A stretch of 64,000 nucleotides of DNA. It comes from Rhizobiaceae bacterium (GTDB taxonomy: Bacteria > Pseudomonadota > Alphaproteobacteria > Rhizobiales > Rhizobiaceae). The notes below the pieces were generated by a model that searched no databases, was not told the origin of the DNA, and was given only the letters and a program-made list of their open reading frames with translations. Both the position numbers and the translations under genes were made by a program. Location of the stretch: the NCBI GenBank assembly GCA_017644005.1, contig JAEPMJ010000002.1, positions 310,001 to 374,000 of the forward strand, given 5' to 3'. Below are positions 32,413-41,474 of the stretch, in pieces (position 1 is the first letter of the stretch; every line of letters starts with the position of its first letter).

Positions 32413-33635
32413 GTTGCAACGGCCGCTGCACGCCTGGTCCCGCGCGTGTTGAAGACGATCAGCAGGATTGCGCCGATATTGACCAGATTCCAGCCGATGC
32501 CGTTGATGAACGCGGCAGCGTATGAGCCGGTAATGTCGTAGATGACGCCGGACATCCAGCCGCCGAGCGCCATGCCGACGATCGTTGCCATGATGACCGT
32601 GCCGACACGCTCGCCAGCCACTTTCGCAGGCAGATATTCACGTACGATGATCGCATAGCTTGGCACGATGCCGCCTTGTGCAAGTCCGAAGACCAACGAC
32701 ACAACGTATAACGACACCAGCCCGTCGAACGGGATGAAAAGCAAAAGCGACAGCCCCTGCCCGATCGAACCGATGAGCAGCGTTGGGATGCCACCGATCT
32801 TGTCGGCAAGTACGCCGGACACGAGCCGGCTCGCGATGCCTGCGGCAAGCATGATCGACAGCATCTCGGCACCGCGCGCAACGCCGTAGCCGAGATCGGC
32901 GCAATAGGCGACAATGTGCACCTGAGGCATTGCCATGGCCATACAGCAGCCGATGCCGGCGACAATAAGCAAGCCAAGCAGCGTTCGCTGCGACATCGCT
33001 GTCACTTTGAGCGGCGGCCCGCTTGTCCTGCCGTCGGCATCAGCCGTTTCGGCCGGGCGCCGACGCCGCAGAAGCAGCGACAGCGGCACGATTGTTGCGA
33101 TGATGAAGATGCCGATGCCGATATAGGTCGTCCGCCAGCCGGAATCGACCAGGAAGTAGTTCATCACCGGCGGCCAGATGGCGCCGGCCAGATAATTGCC
33201 GCTTGCGGCCGCCGCCACAGCAAACCCCCGCCGCTTCCAGAACCAGTGCGAAACGTCGGCGAGCAAGGGTCCGAAATTGATGGCGGTACCGATACCGATC
33301 AACACGCCCTGCGCCAGCGCGAACAGCCAGATCGACGGCGCCATTCCGGCGAGAATGAACCCCGCACCGTTGGCTAGGGCGCCGATGGCAACAGGAACGG
33401 CGATGCCGCGACGGTCGATATAGCGCCCGAAAAGCACATTGCCGAGTGCGAAACCTACCATCGTCAGCGTGTAGGGAATCGACGCGTCGCCCCGTTCGAC
33501 ACCGAATTCCGTCTGCACGGCGGGCAACACGACAACTACCGCCCACATGCCGACATTGCCTATGGTGGCGATCAGGATGGAAATGCCGAGACGGCCCCAT
33601 GAATAGGGGCTGTCGAAATGTCCTTGCGTGCTCAT
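32409..33635 (-). CDS. MFS transporter
   Basis: A 408-residue protein with twelve hydrophobic segments and MFS landmarks: GNVLFGRYIDRRG between TM2 and TM3 (the loop 2-3 motif G-x-x-x-D-R-x-G) and an analogous LVSGVLADKIGGIP between TM8 and TM9. It is closest in feel to the oxalate/formate antiporter-like (OFA/YhjX) and monocarboxylate group. Carboxylate transport would suit the adjacent catabolic island, but it is convergent to it and separately transcribed, so the link is only positional. The start MSTQGHFDSPYSWGRLGIS leads straight into TM1. Confidence 0.88.
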   Translation of the reverse strand: MSTQGHFDSPYSWGRLGISILIATIGNVGMWAVVVVLPAVQTEFGVERGDASIPYTLTMVGFALGNVLFGRYIDRRGIAVPVAIGALANGAGFILAGMAPSIWLFALAQGVLIGIGTAINFGPLLADVSHWFWKRRGFAVAAAASGNYLAGAIWPPVMNYFLVDSGWRTTYIGIGIFIIATIVPLSLLLRRRRPAETADADGRTSGPPLKVTAMSQRTLLGLLIVAGIGCCMAMAMPQVHIVAYCADLGYGVARGAEMLSIMLAAGIASRLVSGVLADKIGGIPTLLIGSIGQGLSLLLFIPFDGLVSLYVVSLVFGLAQGGIVPSYAIIVREYLPAKVAGERVGTVIMATIVGMALGGWMSGVIYDITGSYAAAFINGIGWNLVNIGAILLIVFNTRGTRRAAAVAT

Positions 33636-33781
33636 TGACCGGTTTCGCCTGGAATTCCGCGCCGGACACGTCGGCGCCGGCGGCGAAACTAGGCTGATCG
33701 CCCTCCGCCAGCCAGACTCAAGCGAACGAACCCGATAGGCCAGAGCAACCGGCCGTCAGGGTTTGGCGAGACGGTGCACGC

Positions 33782-34009
<228 letters not shown>

Positions 34010-34046
34010 TCAAAATTGACAGAAGATTGCGTCGGAAAGGGAATTA

Positions 34047-34062
34047 GACCCGAAATCGGGTC
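34047..34062 (-). terminator. Probable terminator of the sarcosine oxidase operon
   Basis: GACCCG-AAAT-CGGGTC is a perfect 6-bp hairpin starting 2 bp beyond the soxG stop. On the minus strand it is followed by TAATTCCCTTTCC, only a weak T-tract. It most likely ends or stabilises the sox mRNA. Confidence 0.45.
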
Positions 34063-34063
34063 A

Positions 34064-34651
34064 TCACATGGCAGCGTCGCGCGCCCCTGCAGCCAATAAC
34101 GTGAAACAGTAGTCAGCGAAAGAACGCCAGCACTCTACGCGGAATGTCTTGGTATCGGTCCGCCAAAGAACAATTTCGGCCTTGCCGAGCACCGTGCGCG
34201 TAGCCGCTCCGACCGGGAACGCAGTTTCCGAAAGATCGAGCGGACAGCCGGCATTGAGCGTCGCTTCAACATTGGGTCCCGCCACCATGATCGCCTGATT
34301 GCGGTGCGAGACGTCAACTGCTGAATGCAGTGCCTTCACCGAAGCGACTGCCGTCATCAGTTCGACATCAGCATCGTCGATCACCAACCATTCGTCAGGT
34401 CCGAGCCAGATCGCGGTACGTGAACCGGAACTTGTGGTTGCCTTGGGTCGGTCGGGCAATTTCAAGCCCAGCGCACGCGACAGTGCAGTCCGCGACTTTT
34501 GAGGCGCACGCAACGAAATTCGCGATGCCTGCGCCCCTGGCGTCACCGTCACCGCAGGCGAAGCGGACATCCTGCCGGCGAGCACGGCTGCCCGCGATGG
34601 CACCGAAAATGCCGATGCCGATGGCATCGTCGGCTGCGCGCGCTTAGCCAT
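34064..34651 (-). CDS. soxG: Sarcosine oxidase gamma subunit
   Basis: A 195-residue SoxG-family protein. Residues 45-60 (SRISLRAPQKSRTALSRALG) and 83-98 (RTAIWLGPDEWLVIDD) are typical of the gamma subunit, as is the C-terminal FRVECWRSFADYCFTLLAAG. SoxG is a small structural subunit of the heterotetrameric enzyme, related to the aminomethyltransferase fold. The N-terminal 40 residues are Ala/Pro/Ser-rich and look disordered. I chose the ATG at 34651, preceded by GGGAGAAGCTTC; a start 8 codons earlier would lie deeper inside soxA. It overlaps the soxA stop by 8 bp and is the last gene of the operon. Confidence 0.9.
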   Translation of the reverse strand: MAKRAQPTMPSASAFSVPSRAAVLAGRMSASPAVTVTPGAQASRISLRAPQKSRTALSRALGLKLPDRPKATTSSGSRTAIWLGPDEWLVIDDADVELMTAVASVKALHSAVDVSHRNQAIMVAGPNVEATLNAGCPLDLSETAFPVGAATRTVLGKAEIVLWRTDTKTFRVECWRSFADYCFTLLAAGARDAAM

Positions 34652-37631
34652 GAAGCTTCTCCCCGGCTTCGTCATAGAACACGGTGCCGGTCACCTCGAC
34701 CTCAATGGCCGTGCCGGCTGGCGTCGGCACATACAGCGTTTCGCCCTTTCGCGAGCGCCCGTCCTTGAGCAACGCCAGCGCAAAGCTGCGTTCGAGCACC
34801 GTCGACCAATAGGCCGACGTGACGTGCCCGAGCATGGTCATGGGCTTCGGTTGCCTTGGGTCGGCGACGATCTGCGCACCTTCTTCGAGCGAATGCTTGG
34901 GGTTCTTGGTCAGAAGGCCGACAAGTTGCTTGCGCCCGGTTCCCACAAGGTCCGGACGCTTTAGGCCCCGGATGCCGACGAAATCGTTCTTCTTCCTGCC
35001 GATCGCCCAATCGAGCTCGCAGTCGCGGGGCGTCACCGTGCCGTCAGTTTCCTGCCCGACAATGATGTAGCCCTTTTCGGCGCGCAGCACGTGCATTGTC
35101 TCCGTGCCGTACATGCACGCACCGTGCTTTTCGCCTTCCGTCCAGACAGCCTCCATAACCGCGGGACCATAATCGGCCGGCACGTTGATCTCGAAGCCGC
35201 GCTCGCCGGTGAACGACATACGAAACAGACGCGCCGGAGCGCCAGCCACGCGGCACTCGCGCACCGACATATGCGGCATTGCCTCGTCGGAAATATCGCA
35301 GTCCTCCACCAGCGGCGCGACGATTTTCCGCGCCATCGGTCCCTGCACTGCTATCACCGCCCATTGTTCGGATGTCGAGGTGAGCCAGACATCCAGATGC
35401 GGAAATTCGGTCTGCAGATAATCTTCCATATGGTGCAGCACGCGCGGCGCGCCGCCAGTGGTTGTGGTTACATGAAAGCGGTCGTCGGCAAGCCGCCCGA
35501 CAACGCCGTCATCGTAGATGAACCCGTCCTCGCGCAGCATCAGCCCATAGCGGCAACGGCCAACGCCGAGCTTCTGCCAGGGATTGGTGTACATGAGTTC
35601 CAGAAACGTTGCCGCATCAGGCCCCACAACCTCGATCTTGCCGAGGGTCGAGGCATCGAAAATGCCCGCCGCCGCGCGCACCGTTCGGCACTCGCGCGCT
35701 ACCGCCGCATGCATGTCCTCGCCCGCCCGCGGAAAATACCAGGCGCGTTTCCAGGTGCCGACATCCTCAAATACCGCGCCATTGTCCTCAGCCCATTGAT
35801 GCAACGGCGTTTGGCGGGTGACATCGAACAGAGCGCCGCGATTGTGCCCCACCAGCGCGCCGAAGGTGACTGGTGTGAACGGCTGACGGAAGGTCGTCAG
35901 GCCGACCTCGGGGATGGGCTTGTCCAGGGCTTCGGCGGCAATGGCCAGCCCGTGCAGGTTGGACGTTTTGCCCTGGTCGGTCGCCATGCCGTTGGTGGTG
36001 AAGCGCTTTACGTGTTCGATCGAGTGGAAACCTTCGCGCACGGCCTGGCGGATATCTTTGGCCGTTACGTCGTTCTGGAAATCGACGAAGGCGCGCGACG
36101 TATCGTCCACCCCGGCCCCGGGGCCGGTCCCGACCATGCCCCCCGACCAGCTTTCGCTCTCGACTGTCCACCCCCTGGAGCGGGTCGGGCTTTTGCTCGC
36201 GCCAGCGGCCTTCCCGCCCGCCGCATAGCTCGCGTCGAGAATCTCGGAGAGATCTTCCGCGCCTCGGCAAGCGCCGACAGAAACACAGTTCTGAACGCTC
36301 TCGCCCGGCAGAAATATCTGTCGACCGGCATCGAACACCAACTTGCCGCGCGACTGCGAGAACAGATGCACCGACGGCGTCCACCCGGCGGACGTCAGGA
36401 GCGCATCGACTGAGAAGTTGCGCTCGCGTCCGCCGCTTTTCGGGCGCACTACCATCCCGGAGATGCGCAGACGGCCATTGGTGGCGACAACGCCGTGGCC
36501 GCTCAGAACCTCGATGCCCTCGGCGCGCGCCTGCTCAACGGCAGCCCCTCGCGGATCGTCGCGCAGATCGACGATCGCCTGTATTTTCTGGCCGGCGCGC
36601 TTCAGGTCGAGCGCAGCGTAATAGCCAGAGTCGTTCGCCGTATAGACACCGACACGCTTGCCCACCGCGACCCCGAAGTGGTTGAGGTAGCTGCGCGCCG
36701 CACCTGCCAGCATCACGCCCGGCCGGTCGTTGCCCGGAAACACCATGTGGCGTTCGATCGCCCCAGTGGCGAGGATGACCTGTTTCGCCCTCACCTCCCA
36801 GAGACGTTCGCGCGACATCTCCACCGGGGGATTTGCGAGATGGTCGCTCAGCCGCTCGGCGAGCACCACCATGTTCTGCGCGTGATAGCCGAACACGGTA
36901 CAGCGAGTGAGCACACGCACATTGGGCATGGCAGTGAGTCTGGCCATCTGTGCCCGCGCCCAAGACCATCCATCCTGCCCGTCGATGGTAGCACCACGTT
37001 CAAAGCGCAGCGCGCCCCCAATTTCAGGTTGCTCGTCGGCGAGGATAACCGACGCTCCCGCCTCCGCGGCCGCAAGGGCCGCCGCGATTCCGGCAGCGCC
37101 GCCACCCGCGATCAGCACGTCGCAATGCGCATAACGGGATGCGTAAAGGTCCGGATCGGGCTCGTCGGGCGCGACACCGAGGCCGGCTGCCGCGCGGATA
37201 TTGGGCTCGTAGACCCGTTTCCAGGCCAGTTTCGGCCACATGAAGGTCTTGTAGTAGAACCCGGCGGAGAAAAGCGGCGCAGCGAGGTCATTAATCGCGC
37301 CGGTGTCGAAGGAGAGCGACGGCCAGCGGTTCTGTGAAATCGCTTCCAGCCCGTCATAAATTTCCTGTACGGTGGCTCGGACATTCGGCGTCTTGCGCGC
37401 CGCGTCGCGGCGAATGCCGACCAGCGCGTTGGGCTCCTCGGAGCCTGCCGAGAGAATGCCGCGCGGTCGGTGATATTTAAACGAGCGCCCGACCAGATGG
37501 ACGCCATTGGCGAGCAGTGCCGATGCGAGCGTGTCGCCTTCGAGGCCCGTCATACCCTTGCCGTCAAAGGTGAAGCGCACTTCGCGCGCCGGCGTCAGCC
37601 GGCCTGCATTCGGAACACGATGGGCGGTCAT
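34644..37631 (-). CDS. soxA: Sarcosine oxidase alpha subunit
   Basis: A 995-residue subunit, of the expected size. Residues 1-110 are the ferredoxin-like N-terminal domain (GDTLASALLANGVHLVGRSF, KYHRPRGILSAG) without the [2Fe-2S] cysteines. Residues 168-200 hold a dinucleotide motif (VLIAGGGAAGIAAALAAAEA) in the NAD-binding half. From about 600 to the end is a GcvT/aminomethyltransferase-like domain that passes the methylene group to tetrahydrofolate. The enzyme oxidatively demethylates sarcosine to glycine, making 5,10-methylene-THF and H2O2. It overlaps soxD (ATGA) and soxG. Confidence 0.95.
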   Translation of the reverse strand: MTAHRVPNAGRLTPAREVRFTFDGKGMTGLEGDTLASALLANGVHLVGRSFKYHRPRGILSAGSEEPNALVGIRRDAARKTPNVRATVQEIYDGLEAISQNRWPSLSFDTGAINDLAAPLFSAGFYYKTFMWPKLAWKRVYEPNIRAAAGLGVAPDEPDPDLYASRYAHCDVLIAGGGAAGIAAALAAAEAGASVILADEQPEIGGALRFERGATIDGQDGWSWARAQMARLTAMPNVRVLTRCTVFGYHAQNMVVLAERLSDHLANPPVEMSRERLWEVRAKQVILATGAIERHMVFPGNDRPGVMLAGAARSYLNHFGVAVGKRVGVYTANDSGYYAALDLKRAGQKIQAIVDLRDDPRGAAVEQARAEGIEVLSGHGVVATNGRLRISGMVVRPKSGGRERNFSVDALLTSAGWTPSVHLFSQSRGKLVFDAGRQIFLPGESVQNCVSVGACRGAEDLSEILDASYAAGGKAAGASKSPTRSRGWTVESESWSGGMVGTGPGAGVDDTSRAFVDFQNDVTAKDIRQAVREGFHSIEHVKRFTTNGMATDQGKTSNLHGLAIAAEALDKPIPEVGLTTFRQPFTPVTFGALVGHNRGALFDVTRQTPLHQWAEDNGAVFEDVGTWKRAWYFPRAGEDMHAAVARECRTVRAAAGIFDASTLGKIEVVGPDAATFLELMYTNPWQKLGVGRCRYGLMLREDGFIYDDGVVGRLADDRFHVTTTTGGAPRVLHHMEDYLQTEFPHLDVWLTSTSEQWAVIAVQGPMARKIVAPLVEDCDISDEAMPHMSVRECRVAGAPARLFRMSFTGERGFEINVPADYGPAVMEAVWTEGEKHGACMYGTETMHVLRAEKGYIIVGQETDGTVTPRDCELDWAIGRKKNDFVGIRGLKRPDLVGTGRKQLVGLLTKNPKHSLEEGAQIVADPRQPKPMTMLGHVTSAYWSTVLERSFALALLKDGRSRKGETLYVPTPAGTAIEVEVTGTVFYDEAGEKLHG

Positions 37632-38074
37632 GGCTTCCTGGCTCCGCGGCGGCTTGCGGCGCTCGCCGAAGCTGCACGCCTGGACGGTGCCTTGCGTGCC
37701 TGCTTTGCCGCAGCTTTCCCGTCCGTCGCTTTCGCGCGTGTGGCCTTTGCGGCTGGTTTGGCCGCCGCGCGTGTAACGGCTGCGGCTTTCGGCTCCACGA
37801 TCGAAGGCTTCTTCTCGCCCGCCTTGTAGGTCATCACGAATTTGTCGGAGACGGTGTCACGCGCCGCGTTAAAGAAGCGCGCGCATCCATGGATGTGCCT
37901 CCAGCGCTCGAAATAGATGCCCTTCGGGTTCTGCCGGATGAAGAAATACTCTTCAAATTCCTCATCCGAGATTTCGGCCATGTTGGCCGGCCGGGCAATA
38001 TGCGCCTGACCCGCATGACGAAACTCAAGCTCCGGACGTTCTTCCCCGCAATAGGGACAATGAATGAGAAGCAT
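37628..38074 (-). CDS. soxD: Sarcosine oxidase delta subunit with Lys/Ala-rich tail
   Basis: A 148-residue protein. Residues 1-100 are an ordinary SoxD: CPYCGEERPELEF (zinc ligands), DEEFEEYFFIRQNPKGIYFE, RWRHIHGCARFFNAARDTVS and KFVMTYKAGE. Zinc-binding SoxD lies at the subunit interface. The last 45 residues are unusual: a low-complexity Lys/Ala/Arg/Ser tail (AAAKPAAKATRAKATDGKAA and onward) like histone H1 or bacterial H1-like tails, not part of the family core. PntA at 48181-49455 has a similar tail. It sits between the cupin gene and soxA, with overlaps. Confidence 0.9.
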   Translation of the reverse strand: MLLIHCPYCGEERPELEFRHAGQAHIARPANMAEISDEEFEEYFFIRQNPKGIYFERWRHIHGCARFFNAARDTVSDKFVMTYKAGEKKPSIVEPKAAAVTRAAAKPAAKATRAKATDGKAAAKQARKAPSRRAASASAASRRGARKP

Positions 38075-38079
38075 GACGA

Positions 38080-38430
38080 TCAGACCCGCGTCTTGACGGC
38101 AGCCGTTTCAGGATCGCCGGTATTGGGCGTGCCGGCCGGTTCTATGAGGAGCAAATGGGCTTCCTCCTCGGCCACAGGGCAATGCTCGACCCCTTTGGGA
38201 ACAACGAAAAGTTCCCCGGGACCCAGTTCCACATCGCCCTCTCGCATACGGATGGTGATGCGGCCCTTGAGGACGAGGAAGAAATCGTCGGTGTCTTCGT
38301 GAGAATGCCACACGAACGCACCTTTGACCTTCACTACCAGAAGGTCATTGCCATTATACGAGCCGACTATTTTGGGGGACCAGTGTTCGCGGAAAAGCGA
38401 CAGTTTCTCCGCGAGATTGATGGCTTCCAT
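38080..38430 (-). CDS. Cupin-domain protein inside the sox operon
   Basis: A 116-residue single-cupin protein. Motif 1 is KGAFVWHSHEDTDDFFLVLKG (split here for length: WHSHEDTDDFF, FLVLKG) and motif 2 is PGELFVVPKGVEHCPVA, giving the His-x-His...Glu and His set of a metal-binding cupin. The N-terminal helix (AINLAEKLSLFREHW) and WSPKIVGSYNGNDLLVVKV are typical of small cupins often annotated as mannose-6-phosphate isomerase-like. It lies between soxB and soxD with 5-10 bp gaps, so it is co-transcribed. Usual sox operons lack this gene or carry it elsewhere. A role in handling the formaldehyde/methylene product is speculative. Confidence 0.85.
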   Translation of the reverse strand: MEAINLAEKLSLFREHWSPKIVGSYNGNDLLVVKVKGAFVWHSHEDTDDFFLVLKGRITIRMREGDVELGPGELFVVPKGVEHCPVAEEEAHLLLIEPAGTPNTGDPETAAVKTRV

Positions 38431-38440
38431 GAGAGCTCTC

Positions 38441-39694
38441 CTAATGCGCCACGGCAGCCGCGGCGGCCTCGTCGATCAGCCGTCCGGTGCGGAAACGCTC
38501 CAGCGTGAACGGCGCATTGATCGGATGCGGCTCATCGCGCGCGATCATGTGCGCAAACACATGCGCTGAACCGGGCGTTGCCTTGAAGCCGCCCGTTCCC
38601 CAGCCGCAATTGACGTAGAGACCCTGCACCGGAGTCTTGGCCAGAATCGGCGAACGGTCGGGCGTCACGTCGACGATGCCGCCCCAGGATCGCAGCATCT
38701 TCATGCGCGTGAAGATCGGAAACATCTCGCAGATCGCTTCCAGCGTATGAGTGAGAATATGTACGCCGCCCGTTTGCGAATAGGAATTGTACTGATCGGT
38801 GCCGGCACCAATGACGAGTTCGCCCTTGTCCGACTGCGAAATGTATGCGTGGACCGTGTTCGACATAACGACACACGGAAACACAGGCTTCACCGGCTCC
38901 GAAACCAGCGCCTGCAGCGGGTAGCTTTCGAGCGGAACCCGGACACCCGCCATCTGCATCAGCACCGAGGAGTGGCCGGCCGCTACCACGCCAACCTTCC
39001 TGGCGCCGATGAAGCCGCGCGAAGTCTCGACGCCGATTACCGCACCATTGAGAGCGCGTTTGATGCCGGTCACCTCGCAATTCTGGATGATATGTACGCC
39101 GCGGGCTGAAGCGCCGCGCGCATAACCCCATGCGACCGCGTCATGCCGCGCGACACCGCCACGCCGCTGAAGCGCCGCGCCCACAACGGGATAGCGCGCC
39201 TCGCGCGAAATGTTGAGCGGCGGACAGAATGCCTTCGCCTGCTCCGGGGTCAGCCATTCATTGTCGACCCCGTTCAGCCGGTTGGCGTGGACATGGCGCT
39301 GGAACGACTGCCGGTCGTGTTCGTTATGCGCCAGCATCATCACGCCGCGCGCCGAATACATGACGTTGTAGTTGAGCTCCTGGCTGAGCCCGTCCCACAA
39401 TTTCAGCGCATGATCATAGATGCCGGCGCTCTCGTCATAGAGATAATTGGAGCGGATGATTGTCGTGTTGCGGCCGGTATTGCCGCCGCCGAGCCACCCC
39501 TTCTCCACCACTGCGACATTGGTGATGCCATGTTGGGCGGCAAGATAATAGGCTGCGCCGAGACCGTGGCCGCCGGCACCGACGATCACAACGTCATACT
39601 CCTTGCGGGGTTCCGGTGATGCCCATTGCTCGCCCCAGCCCTTATGGCCTCGCAGCGCCTCCCGGGCGATGGCAAATGCAGAAAAACGACGCAT
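38441..39694 (-). CDS. soxB: Sarcosine oxidase beta subunit
   Basis: A 417-residue DAO-family flavoprotein subunit. The FAD motif [20 protein letters not shown] lies at residues 33-52, and the flavin-linking His is H184 in [13 protein letters not shown]. The C-terminal [20 protein letters not shown] is typical. This subunit binds sarcosine and both flavins. The frame is open 16 codons further up, but [20 protein letters not shown] is the conserved SoxB start, with CAAGG ahead of it, so I place the ATG at 39694. It is the first gene of the operon; an 8-bp inverted repeat lies 22-44 bp upstream. Confidence 0.95.
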   Translation of the reverse strand: MRRFSAFAIAREALRGHKGWGEQWASPEPRKEYDVVIVGAGGHGLGAAYYLAAQHGITNVAVVEKGWLGGGNTGRNTTIIRSNYLYDESAGIYDHALKLWDGLSQELNYNVMYSARGVMMLAHNEHDRQSFQRHVHANRLNGVDNEWLTPEQAKAFCPPLNISREARYPVVGAALQRRGGVARHDAVAWGYARGASARGVHIIQNCEVTGIKRALNGAVIGVETSRGFIGARKVGVVAAGHSSVLMQMAGVRVPLESYPLQALVSEPVKPVFPCVVMSNTVHAYISQSDKGELVIGAGTDQYNSYSQTGGVHILTHTLEAICEMFPIFTRMKMLRSWGGIVDVTPDRSPILAKTPVQGLYVNCGWGTGGFKATPGSAHVFAHMIARDEPHPINAPFTLERFRTGRLIDEAAAAAVAH

Positions 39695-40129
39695 GGCGGG
39701 CCTTGGTTTCTTGTCCGATGTGGCCTGGTTCCACATCGCCATTCAGCCCTACCACTAGCCAAGTGCGGTCGCCAGCCTTGCGCTGATTGCGACGGCATTT
39801 GGCGGTTTGCGACGCGCTCCCCGTCGAAAGGCTGCGGGCGAAGCTTGTTGGACGCAGGTGACGCGCTGCATCCCTTCGGTTCCTGCAATCGCGTTCCCGT
39901 TGTTGCGGTCACACTCGATGCTTTTTTGCGGACCCGCGATGCCCGAGCCGCTCGAACATACCCGCATCCAGCTGGTTGGCGCTGAAACGCAGAAATTCCG
40001 CGCTTCACGCTTTCTTCTCGACAAGGCTCGGGGCTTCTGCTAAGGAGCCGCCGCAATTCGCTGCGGTGACGTGGCGGAAGCGATTGGCTATGGCAAGGCG
40101 TGTGCCTCGCCCTTGAACAGGAAAACACG
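39695..40129. other. 435-bp divergent intergenic region (sox operon / rpsU)
   Basis: This stretch holds the sox promoter region on the left and the rpsU leader on the right. Near rpsU, CCGC-AATTCGCT-GCGG (about 40051-40066) can form a small hairpin in the leader. A 34-codon frame (39939-40043, MPEPLEHTRIQLVGAETQKF and onward) is present but has no ribosome site or family support. No tRNA or riboswitch is recognisable. Confidence 0.4.
39716..39738. promoter_or_regulatory. Inverted repeat just upstream of soxB
   Basis: CGATGTGG-CCTGGTT-CCACATCG is a perfect 8-bp inverted repeat with a 7-bp spacer, 22-44 bp before the soxB ATG. It could be an operator or a leader hairpin. The regulator is unknown. 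If the longer soxB start at 39742 were used, the repeat would lie in codons 2-9. Confidence 0.5.
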
Positions 40130-40360
40130 GTGCAGGTACTCGTTCGGGACAACAATGTTGACCAGGCGCTTCGTGCGCTTAAGAAAAAGATGCAGCGCGA
40201 AGGCATCTTTCGCGAAATGAAGATGCGTGGCCATTACGAAAAGCCTTCCGAGAAGCGCGCCCGCGAAAAGGCGGAAGCCGTGCGCCGTGCCCGCAAGCTG
40301 GCACGCAAGCGCGCACAGCGTGAGGGGCTGGTCGGCGGCGGACGGGTGGCGGCGCGCTAA
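40130..40360 (+). CDS. rpsU: 30S ribosomal protein S21, GTG start
   Basis: A 76-residue S21 protein: [40 protein letters not shown], then a basic helix ([20 protein letters not shown]). This is the usual rhizobial S21 sequence with its Arg/Lys-rich C-terminus. S21 joins the small subunit near the anti-Shine-Dalgarno region. The GTG at 40130 aligns with the conserved Met start of homologues and follows AGGAAAACACG; the ATG ten codons upstream would add a non-homologous leader. It is monocistronic, ended by a strong terminator. Confidence 0.96.
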   Translation: MQVLVRDNNVDQALRALKKKMQREGIFREMKMRGHYEKPSEKRAREKAEAVRRARKLARKRAQREGLVGGGRVAAR

Positions 40361-40397
40361 AGCGCCTATATTTCGTCCTTTTCGGCAGTTATTAGAG

Positions 40398-40431
40398 AGG
40401 CGGGACGGTACCAACCGTCGCCGCCTTTTTT
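40398..40431 (+). terminator. Rho-independent terminator of rpsU
   Basis: AGGCGGGACGGT (40398-40409) pairs with ACCGTCGCCGCCT (40414-40426) around an ACCA loop, with one bulged G, and is followed by a T6 tract. It lies 38 bp after the rpsU stop. Confidence 0.95.
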
Positions 40432-40500
40432 GATTGCCTGCGGCAGACGTGCAAAAAGGCCGACAGTGTCGGCCAGAAATTGACGAGGGGCTCCAGCGAC

Positions 40501-41370
40501 ATGGCGAATTTGGCAATCGGATCGGGCACGTCCCGGCTGCGTCCTATCCTCGCCGGCAGGCGAGCTGCCACGCTAGCGCTCCTTGGCGCATTGGCGCTTT
40601 CCGGCTGTCAGTCCACCGGCCCCGCAATCGACCTGAGCCGCATTGAGGCCGAGCAGGGTTCGGAACAGAACATCGCGTCATTGTCGGCCGTGATCGCCCG
40701 CAACCCGCGCGACGCCAATGCCTACAATGTTCGCGGTTCCGCGCACGCACGAGCCGGCCAGTTCGAAGAAGCGATCGAGGATTTCGACCAGGCAATCGCG
40801 CTGAATCCGCGCTTGTTTCAGGCCTACGCAAACCGCGCGCACGTTTATGCCGACATCAACGAAAACGGCCAGGCACTTCAGGATTACAACCGCGCCCTGC
40901 AGTTGAATCCGAGCTATGACGTAGCGCTGATCGGCCGTGGCGAAGTCTACCGCCTGGCCAGCCGCCGCCAGGAGGCGTTTGCTGATTTTCAGCGGGCGAT
41001 CGAGCTCGATACGACAGACCCGCGCGCCTACTACCGGCGTGGACTGCTGTATCAGGCAGGTGGCCAGCATAATTTTGCCATCGAGGATTTTGCGACGGCA
41101 ATTTCGCTCTCGCCGCAGTCTCCGTCGGGCTACAACGGCCGCGGCGTCTCCTACATGGCGATCGGCGACGACGAAAATGCCGCTGCCGACTTCAACACTG
41201 CGATCAAGCTCGACAAGACCGATCCGGAAGGGTGGGCAATGCAGGCGGCGCTGTTGGAGAAGCGCGGCGAATTCAAACGCGCCGCACGCTCCTACGCCGA
41301 GGCGCTGAAATACGATCCCAACTACACCTTCGCCAGAAACGGCCTGGAGCGTACGAAAAAGGCCGGCTGA
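40501..41370 (+). CDS. TPR-repeat lipoprotein (NlpI-like)
   Basis: A 289-residue lipoprotein. A signal peptide ends in the lipobox LALSGC with C36 as the lipidated Cys. From about residue 60 to the end are six to seven tetratricopeptide repeats (for example AYNVRGSAHARAGQFEEAIE, AYANRAHVYADINENGQALQ, AYYRRGLLYQAGGQHNFAIE). TPR lipoproteins such as NlpI act as scaffolds for envelope enzymes. The ATG at 40501 follows GAGGGG; a TTG at 40480 is open but unlikely. The gene sits between the rpsU terminator and the convergent potC-like gene. GGCCG-GCTGAT-CGGCC at its stop may form an end hairpin. Confidence 0.88.
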   Translation: MANLAIGSGTSRLRPILAGRRAATLALLGALALSGCQSTGPAIDLSRIEAEQGSEQNIASLSAVIARNPRDANAYNVRGSAHARAGQFEEAIEDFDQAIALNPRLFQAYANRAHVYADINENGQALQDYNRALQLNPSYDVALIGRGEVYRLASRRQEAFADFQRAIELDTTDPRAYYRRGLLYQAGGQHNFAIEDFATAISLSPQSPSGYNGRGVSYMAIGDDENAAADFNTAIKLDKTDPEGWAMQAALLEKRGEFKRAARSYAEALKYDPNYTFARNGLERTKKAG

Positions 41371-41474
41371 TCGGCCGGCCCTCCATTGCCGATGATCGCT
41401 GGCTTCGAAACCGGGCCTACGGCATCTGCGGTGACAGCATCCGCTGCAGAGCATCGGCAAGGGCAGACCTACGG

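Noticed and set aside
35091-36413. 440-codon plus-strand frame inside soxA
   Set aside because: Antisense shadow of a well-identified gene with no independent support.
39939-40043. 34-codon frame upstream of rpsU (MPEPLEHTRIQLVGAE...)
   Set aside because: There is no ribosome site, no known leader peptide at rpsU, and the codon pattern is not distinctive; kept only as a note in the intergenic entry.
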